The position numbers and the translations under genes are program-made. A model generated the notes under the pieces. That model made no database searches. It was not told the DNA's origin and saw only the letters and a list, made by a program, of their open reading frames with translations. Shown one piece after another: positions 31,570 to 36,417 of a stretch of 36,417 nucleotides of DNA. Within the stretch, counting starts at the first letter, position 1, and each line of letters starts with the position of its first letter. This stretch comes from Clostridium sp. (GTDB lineage: Bacteria; Bacillota; Clostridia; Clostridiales; Clostridiaceae): NCBI GenBank assembly GCA_015058405.1, contig SVCL01000143.1, positions 1-36,417 on the forward strand. Reading direction: 5' to 3'.

Positions 31570-32199
31570 TTACCATCCTACTTTTTTTGCACAATTTATA
31601 TTTAAATGATCCCCATTATTTATATATTCAAACGAGAAATTTCCATTATTCTCTATAACTTTTGTTAATGTTGCTTGTCCCATTATCTCATGATATATCT
31701 CACTATCTTCTCTAAAATAACTTACTATAGTTTTTAAAGTTGTTCCATGAGTTACAATTAAAATTTTCTTATCTTTTTCTTTTTCAATAATTTTATCTAA
31801 AGTTTCTTTTACTCTATCAGCAACCATTCTTAAAGATTCACCTTTTGGAGGTATAGCATCCATTTCACCATTAAATATCTTACTTATTTCTTCGCCTCTT
31901 CCAAGACTCAACATCTCTTCTTCTGTATGACCTTCATATTCTCCAAAATTAATTTCCATTAATCCATCTTCTTCTACTAATTTAATGTTTCTATCTCCTT
32001 TTATTAGCTTAGCAGTCTGAAGTGCTCTTTTTATAGGGCTTGTATAAATTACATCTAAATCAATATTTTTTAATCTCTCACCTAATAACTTGGCTCCCTC
32101 TATTCCTGCTTCAGTTAATGGAGAGTCCCCTTGACCTTGCAATCTTTTTTCTAAGTTCCATAAAGTTTGACCATGTCTTGTTAAATATATCTCTGTCAT
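31570..32199 (-). CDS. Histidine phosphatase (phosphoglycerate mutase-like)
   Basis: A 209-residue branch-1 histidine phosphatase. LTRHGQTLWN has the phosphorylated His9 in the RHG motif, R56-type arginine lies in SPIKRALQTA, the general acid Glu is in MEINFGEYEGH, and the second His in VTHGTTL. The length and the WNLEKRLQGQGDSPLTEAG start are typical of PhoE/CobC/GpmB-like phosphatases with broad sugar-phosphate specificity, not of the glycolytic dPGM, which is longer. The ribosome binding site AGGAGG lies right behind the T-run of the terminator of the glucokinase gene upstream, so read-through may couple the two. Confidence 0.88.
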   Translation of the reverse strand: MTEIYLTRHGQTLWNLEKRLQGQGDSPLTEAGIEGAKLLGERLKNIDLDVIYTSPIKRALQTAKLIKGDRNIKLVEEDGLMEINFGEYEGHTEEEMLSLGRGEEISKIFNGEMDAIPPKGESLRMVADRVKETLDKIIEKEKDKKILIVTHGTTLKTIVSYFREDSEIYHEIMGQATLTKVIENNGNFSFEYINNGDHLNINCAKKVGW

Positions 32200-32210
32200 A
32201 TTAACCTCCT

Positions 32211-32245
32211 AAAAAAGCTCAGTAGAAATTAATCTACTGAGCTTT
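32211..32245 (-). terminator. Terminator between glucokinase and histidine phosphatase genes
   Basis: AAAGCTCAGTAGA (32214-32226) pairs with TCTACTGAGCTTT (32233-32245), 13 perfect pairs, followed by six T and then at once AGGAGG of the next gene. Confidence 0.85.
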
Positions 32246-32263
32246 AGAATATTTATATAAATA

Positions 32264-33220
32264 TTATTTATTATTTCTACTTTCTAAAATAGCTAGAGCT
32301 ACTGCTCCTATTACACCTGCATCTGTTCCTAAACCTGCTGGCACTACTTCACAAGCTTCTGCCATAGTCTTGAAGCATCTCTTATTAACAACTTCTCTTA
32401 CCTTATTAAATAATATGTCACCAACTTGAGTAACTCCACCACCGATAATAACTACTTCTGGGTCGAATATTGTTACAGCATTAGCAACACCTATTCCAAG
32501 GTAATTTAAAGCATTTTCTACTATTTCTTTAGCTACTTCATCACCTTTTTCAGCTTCCTTGAATACTTCATATGAAGTTATCTTTTCATATGATTTTAAT
32601 GATGTTTCAACATTAGTTGCAACTGCTTCCATACCTCTTTTTCCTATAGCAGTTCCTGAAGAAACAGCTTCTAGACAACCTACGTTACCACAATTACATC
32701 TTGGTCCATTAGGTGCTACAGTCATATGTCCAATTTCTAAAGCATTACAAGTATTTCCTCTATATATGTTGCCATTTAATACGGCACCACCACCAACACC
32801 TGTACTTACTGTAAAGTATACAACATTGTTCTTACCTTTTCCAGCACCAAACATAAACTCCCCAATAGTTGCTACATTAGCATCATTGTCTAAATATACT
32901 GGTACATCGAACTTGTCCCTTATTGGTTTAACAACATTAAAGTTCTTAAATGGAAGATTTGGAGTAGTGATTATAACTCCTGTCTTAGCGTCTAGAGGTC
33001 CTGGTGAACCGATTCCAATTGTTTCTACTTCCTCTATCTTAACATCAGCTTGTCCTAAAACTGATTCTATTGTTCCTATTATTCTATTAAGAACTGGAAT
33101 TTCACCCTCTTTTGCATTTGTCGGTATAACTACTTTTTCTACAACCTCTCCTTCGAATGTAGATAATGCAGTACTTATCTTAGTACCACCTAAGTCAATC
33201 CCTATAACATACTTTTTCAT
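32264..33220 (-). CDS. glcK: ROK family glucokinase
   Basis: A 318-residue ROK kinase that phosphorylates glucose with ATP. GIDLGGTKIS (about 5-14) is the phosphate-1 loop, NDANVATIGEFMFGAG has the catalytic Asp, TVSTGVGGGAVLNG is the phosphate-2 loop, and EIGHMTV with CNCGNVGCLEA forms the ROK zinc site (CxCGxxGCxE). The frame is open for 28 more codons upstream, but that part is hydrophobic and AGGAGG lies 6 nt before the ATG at 33220, so this start is preferred. Upstream is a small gene on the same strand with a gap of about 90 nt. Confidence 0.93.
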   Translation of the reverse strand: MKKYVIGIDLGGTKISTALSTFEGEVVEKVVIPTNAKEGEIPVLNRIIGTIESVLGQADVKIEEVETIGIGSPGPLDAKTGVIITTPNLPFKNFNVVKPIRDKFDVPVYLDNDANVATIGEFMFGAGKGKNNVVYFTVSTGVGGGAVLNGNIYRGNTCNALEIGHMTVAPNGPRCNCGNVGCLEAVSSGTAIGKRGMEAVATNVETSLKSYEKITSYEVFKEAEKGDEVAKEIVENALNYLGIGVANAVTIFDPEVVIIGGGVTQVGDILFNKVREVVNKRCFKTMAEACEVVPAGLGTDAGVIGAVALAILESRNNK

Positions 33221-33312
33221 AACAACCTCCTTAAAAATAAGCGTAAAAATTAAAATGTTTACATGTACTATTTTAAATATAATTTGAATAAAAATAAAGA
33301 CCATTTTTAAAT

Positions 33313-33549
33313 TTATTTTATTTTATGGGCACAAATATAATAAATTCCCTTTTCATCATACCCTTCTGAGATAATATTGAAATTATTATCCCTTAACATA
33401 GAACTAATAATATTGATTTCTTGATTACTATTTCTCTTTAAAGTTATAGTAAAGTTGTCATCTTTATCTACTACACCAAGGTAATCATGAATATTACTAT
33501 ATTCACTTAACCCTATGCATCCTTTAATATCCATCTTATAATCTGACAT
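33313..33549 (-). CDS. Conserved small protein, 78 aa, unknown function
   Basis: A 78-residue protein with a strong ribosome binding site (AGGAGG, 7 nt before ATG). Pattern: an N-terminal MSDYKMDIKGCIGLSEYSNI, a beta-rich middle (NFTITLKRNSNQEINIISSM) and strand-like end (GIYYICAHKIK). The alternation of strand-helix-strand-strand-helix-strand could be a ferredoxin-like or ACT-like fold. I know of no function. It lies between the EF-G-like gene and glucokinase on the same strand. Confidence 0.65.
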   Translation of the reverse strand: MSDYKMDIKGCIGLSEYSNIHDYLGVVDKDDNFTITLKRNSNQEINIISSMLRDNNFNIISEGYDEKGIYYICAHKIK

Positions 33550-33690
33550 GTTTATCCTCCTAATTTAAGCATCCTCCACAGACTATTAATCAATATTCAT
33601 GTTTATATCTATGTTCTTAAATATGCTATTATTCATTATGCTAAATTTATTTTTCTCAAATGCCTTCCTTTATATTCATCCTTAATGTAA

Positions 33691-33761
33691 AAAATGGAGG
33701 AAATAGAAATTTAAATTTTTAATGTATGAATACACATTAATCCTTTAATTCTTATTTCCTC
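33691..33761 (-). terminator. Terminator after the EF-G-like gene
   Basis: GAGGAAATA and TATTTCCTC as outer stem, AATGT/ACATT inside, followed by CATTTTTTAC on the minus strand, starting 13 nt after the stop at 33774. Confidence 0.7.
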
Positions 33762-33773
33762 TAATTATTGCTT

Positions 33774-35870
33774 TTAAGCTTCATTTCTTAATTGATTATT
33801 CTCTTTACTCTTATCAATAATCTTTAATGCTTCTGCAGGAGGAACTTCTTCATATTTATCAAGATTCATTACAAAACTTCCTCTTGCTTGAGTTATTGAT
33901 CTTAAATCAGTAGCATACTTAAATAATTCTGACATAGGAGCTTCAGCTATTAATTTTTGTAACTTTCCTTCTGGCTCCATACCAAGAACCTTACCTCTCT
34001 TTTTATTTAAATCCCCGATTACATCTCCCATATATTCATCAGGAATTAATATTTCCATATGCATAATTGGTTCTAATAATATTGACTTAGCCTCTTCAAG
34101 ACCTTTCTTATATGCAAGAGATGCAGCTACTTTAAATGCCATTTCAGAAGAATCTACAGGATGATATGATCCATCATGTAAAGTCGCCTTAAGTCCTATT
34201 ACTGGATATCCAGCTAATACTCCATGTTTAATACATTCCCTCAATCCTTTTTCTACTGCTGGAATAAAGTTTCTAGGAACTACTCCTCCTACAACCTTAT
34301 CTACAAATTCAAGATCTTTTTCTCCATCATCTCTTGGTTCAAAAAGAATCTTTACATCTCCATATTGACCATGTCCTCCTGATTGTTTCTTATGCTTTCC
34401 TTGAACATCTGCTCTACCCTTTATAGTTTCCCTATATGGAACTTTTGGTTCTCTCAAAATAACTTCAGAACCAAATTTATTTTTCAACTTACTAGCAATT
34501 ACCTCTAAATGAATTTCTCCAACTCCTGAAATTATTGTTTCTGCATTCTCTATATCTCTAGCTATTGTAAATACAGGATCTTCATCTAATAATTTATTTA
34601 AAGCTAATGATATCTTATCTTCATCACCTTTACTCTTAGGTAAAACAGCTCTAGAAACTACAGTTTCTGGGAAGTTAAGTTTATCATACTTAATATTTAA
34701 ACTTTGGTCACATAAAGTATCACCTGTAGATGTATATTGAAGTTTAGCTACAGCTCCAATATCTCCAGCTACAATCTTATTAGTTGGTACTTGATTTTTA
34801 CCTCTCATAAAGAACATATGATTAAGTTTTTCTTGTTTTCCCTTATTACTATTTTTAACCACACTATCTTCCGATAATGAACCAGTAATAACTCTAAATA
34901 AAGATATTTTGCCTACAAATGGGTCAGCTATAGTCTTAAATACAAATGCAGAGAAAGGTTTATTCTCATCTAAACTCACAAAAGACTCTTCTTCATTATC
35001 TAAATTAACAACTTTTTGTTTTAATGCATATTTAGGTGATGGGAAACATTCTACTATATCTTCAAGCAAAGTATCCATTCCTACAACCTTTAATGCAGAG
35101 CCACACATAACAGGAGCTATATCTCCAGATGCACATCCATTAATTAAACCTTCATAAAGTTCTAAATCAGATAATTCTCCTTCATTAAAGTATTTATCTA
35201 ATAATTCTTCATCTGTTTCCGCAACAGCTTCTGTTATCATTCTCTTACATTCATCTATTTTATCCATTAGTTCTGCTGGAACTTCTGCAAGCTCCATTCT
35301 CTTAGTCTTTGGATTATAAATACGAGCTCTTTTAGTAATAACGTTTACTATACCACTAAAATTTTCTTCAGATCCAATAGGATATTGAATTGGAACAACA
35401 CTTATCCCAAACTTATCTTTTAAATCTTCAAGAGTTTTATCAAAACTTGAATTTTCTCTATCTAACTTATTTATAAAAAATGTTCTTGGTAATTTTATCT
35501 TATTACAATAATCCCAAGCCTTTTCAGTTCCTACTTGAACTCCTGTAGCGCCACATACAACTATTGTTGCTACATCAATAGCTCTCATGGCCTCTATACT
35601 TTCTCCGACAAAGTCAAAATAGCCTGGTATATCTACTAGATTAACCTTTACCTTATTCCATTCTATTGGATTTATGGATGCAGATATAGAAATTTTTCTC
35701 TTTTTTTCTTCTTGATCAAAATCTGATGTTGTTGATCCATCTTCTACTTTACCTAATCTGTCTATTGTATTTGAATAAAATAACAAGGCCTCTATCAATG
35801 AAGTTTTTCCTGTAGAACTATGACCAATTAATCCTACATTTCTTAAATTATTAATGCAATAGTCTTTCAT
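33774..35870 (-). CDS. Elongation factor G-like GTPase (EF-G paralog)
   Basis: About 698 residues with the full EF-G domain order. G1 is GHSSTGKTS (16-24), G3 DIPGYFDFVGE (80-90), G4 NKLDRE (134-139) and G5 CGSA. The later EF-G domains include IVAGDIGAVAKL, GQYGDVKILFEPRD and LAGYPVIGLKATLHDGSYHP. The G3 motif has Tyr where classical EF-G has the catalytic His (DTPGH), and G1 is GHSSTGKT rather than AHIDAGKT. Both are normal for the EF-G-like paralog group (EF-G2 or FusA2 type), whose role is not fixed; ribosome rescue or stress translation are ideas only. ATG 35870 is preferred over GTG 35885 because relatives begin MKxYxxxNLRNV. Not the main fusA, which sits in the str operon. Confidence 0.9.
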   Translation of the reverse strand: MKDYCINNLRNVGLIGHSSTGKTSLIEALLFYSNTIDRLGKVEDGSTTSDFDQEEKKRKISISASINPIEWNKVKVNLVDIPGYFDFVGESIEAMRAIDVATIVVCGATGVQVGTEKAWDYCNKIKLPRTFFINKLDRENSSFDKTLEDLKDKFGISVVPIQYPIGSEENFSGIVNVITKRARIYNPKTKRMELAEVPAELMDKIDECKRMITEAVAETDEELLDKYFNEGELSDLELYEGLINGCASGDIAPVMCGSALKVVGMDTLLEDIVECFPSPKYALKQKVVNLDNEEESFVSLDENKPFSAFVFKTIADPFVGKISLFRVITGSLSEDSVVKNSNKGKQEKLNHMFFMRGKNQVPTNKIVAGDIGAVAKLQYTSTGDTLCDQSLNIKYDKLNFPETVVSRAVLPKSKGDEDKISLALNKLLDEDPVFTIARDIENAETIISGVGEIHLEVIASKLKNKFGSEVILREPKVPYRETIKGRADVQGKHKKQSGGHGQYGDVKILFEPRDDGEKDLEFVDKVVGGVVPRNFIPAVEKGLRECIKHGVLAGYPVIGLKATLHDGSYHPVDSSEMAFKVAASLAYKKGLEEAKSILLEPIMHMEILIPDEYMGDVIGDLNKKRGKVLGMEPEGKLQKLIAEAPMSELFKYATDLRSITQARGSFVMNLDKYEEVPPAEALKIIDKSKENNQLRNEA

Positions 35871-35885
35871 GTTTCTTTGCCACAC

Positions 35886-36100
35886 TCTTAAACCTTAAGA
35901 GATGACTTCACCTACCTTCCATAAGGATTATATATATCCCATTAATATACAAGCAAACTTAGCTATTATAATTTTTATGTTTTCTTATATAAAAATAGTC
36001 CATATCTGTATATATTCTTATATATAAATTGCCCTATAAAAAGAAAAGTATGCCTATTTATAATTCCCTTCCCCCTAAATTCTATAACCATAATCATCTA
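35886..36100. other. Upstream region of the EF-G-like gene
   Basis: AT-rich, no coding frame. A minus-strand TATAAT near 35970 with a poor TTTATA 17 nt upstream may be the promoter of the EF-G-like gene. No regulatory RNA was recognised. Confidence 0.4.
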
Positions 36101-36109
36101 TATTTTTTA

Positions 36110-36190
36110 GCCATACAGCAGCGTTCTTAAAGCTTAAATATTCCTTTTTAAAATATATTTTTTATTTAAGCTTTAAGGTTCTGCTGTGGC
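36110..36190. repeat. Large interrupted hairpin H1
   Basis: GCCATACAGCAG (36110-36121) pairs with CTGCTGTGGC (36181-36190), and CTTAAAGCTTAAATA (36126-36140) with TATTTAAGCTTTAAG (36163-36177). About 24 base pairs with short internal loops and a 22-nt end loop. It is not followed by a good T-run on either strand, so it is not a plain terminator. Confidence 0.65.
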
Positions 36191-36202
36191 ACTATAATTT
36201 TA

Positions 36203-36294
36203 TTTTTAACGTCTTAGCTTCTTTGATACCTCTAAAGTCTGTAATTATAAGGCTTCCCGTTTTTTTGATTTTATACTTTCATAGACGTTAAAAA
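36203..36294. repeat. Long-range inverted repeat H2
   Basis: TTTTTAACGTCT (36203-36214) and AGACGTTAAAAA (36283-36294), 12-bp perfect arms 68 bp apart, enclosing GC-richer sequence (AAGGCTTCCCG). The right arm overlaps the left foot of H3, so the two pairings compete. Confidence 0.55.
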
Positions 36295-36348
36295 AAGGGA
36301 GTGTCGCATTAGCAATTTAAAAAATTGCTAATGGCACTTCCTTTTTTT
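36290..36348. terminator. Strong bidirectional terminator H3
   Basis: AAAAAAAGG-GAGTG and CATTAGCAATTT pair with AAATTGCTAATG and CACTT-CCTTTTTTT; about 27 pairs with a small bulge, T7 on both strands. No gene ends nearby within the window, so the transcript it serves is unknown. Confidence 0.8.
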
Positions 36349-36417
36349 GATGAATATATCTATTTTAGGTTACTAAAAAACTTTAATCTAAAATTTGACG
36401 CACTTTAATAAAGGTTC

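Noticed and set aside
32559..33287. 242-aa open frame on the plus strand
   Set aside because: It lies wholly antisense to glucokinase, whose motifs are all intact. The frame is a by-product of codon bias on the other strand.
33774..35870. Loss of the catalytic His in EF-G (DIPGYFDF for DTPGHVDF) as a defect
   Set aside because: Tyr at this place and the GHSSTGKT P-loop are normal for the EF-G-like paralog group, so it is a family trait and not a mutation.
36110..36190. H1 hairpin as an insertion-sequence end
   Set aside because: No transposase remnant, no second copy and no target duplication is visible in the window, so I left it as an unexplained inverted repeat.
1..36417. CRISPR arrays, prophage or plasmid genes
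   Set aside because: No regularly spaced direct repeats of 25-40 bp, no integrase, terminase, portal or replication gene was seen. The DUF1906 protein alone is not enough to call a prophage.

Overview
The window looks like chromosome of a low-GC Firmicute, most likely Clostridium sensu stricto. The grounds are the very AT-rich sequence with AT-ending codons, the [FeFe]-hydrogenase maturase HydG with its TM1266-type partner, a ROK glucokinase, a TcyP-type cystine carrier, an EF-G-like paralog and clostridial-style AGGAGG ribosome binding sites. I cannot name the species. I see no CRISPR array, intact IS element or prophage.

Layout. 1-330: the 5' end of a tRNA (probably Phe) and a 5S rRNA, both on the minus strand, with a consensus promoter directly in front of the 5S gene. 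0.3-5.5 kb (minus): hydG and its small regulator, behind a ~225-nt leader that ends in a terminator, then a 1068-residue adenylation-carrier-reductase enzyme. 5.9-10.2 kb (minus): small accessory genes: a TIGR04076 protein, a 48-aa HTH-like peptide, three GNAT acetyltransferases, an alpha/beta hydrolase and an Isf-like flavoprotein. 10.4-10.7 kb: a previously unlisted type I toxin-antitoxin locus (33-aa Hol-Tox-like peptide with a convergent antisense RNA). 10.9-11.6 kb: a sirtuin. 11.7-16.4 kb: a zone of gene decay holding remnants of a TVP38 protein, a membrane protein, a histidine kinase, an HxlR regulator and a nitroreductase, mixed with intact CDP-alcohol phosphatidyltransferase and GNAT genes.

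16.7-20.0 kb (plus): a HAD hydrolase and a leaderless 810-aa cell-wall-type protein (duplicated peptidoglycan-binding-like module, DUF1906 glycoside-hydrolase-like domain, unassigned C-terminal domain). 20.0-22.7 kb: a membrane protein, a divergent HxlR / PNPOx-family pair with palindromic operators, and a HAD protein with Glu in place of the nucleophile Asp. 22.9-25.7 kb: divergent cystine transporter and CoA-disulfide-reductase-like genes around a perfect 20-bp palindrome, suggesting shared thiol/redox control. 26-36 kb is more housekeeping: metallophosphoesterase, DUF4474 protein, SH3-like membrane protein, CPBP protease, cinA, a histidine phosphatase, glucokinase, a small conserved protein and an EF-G-like GTPase. 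It ends in an unexplained gene-free stretch of large hairpins.

Across the window there are three copies of a 68-87 bp palindromic element. Its central hairpin shows a compensatory base change between copies. Most genes end in long AT-rich intrinsic terminators, several of them bidirectional between convergent genes.
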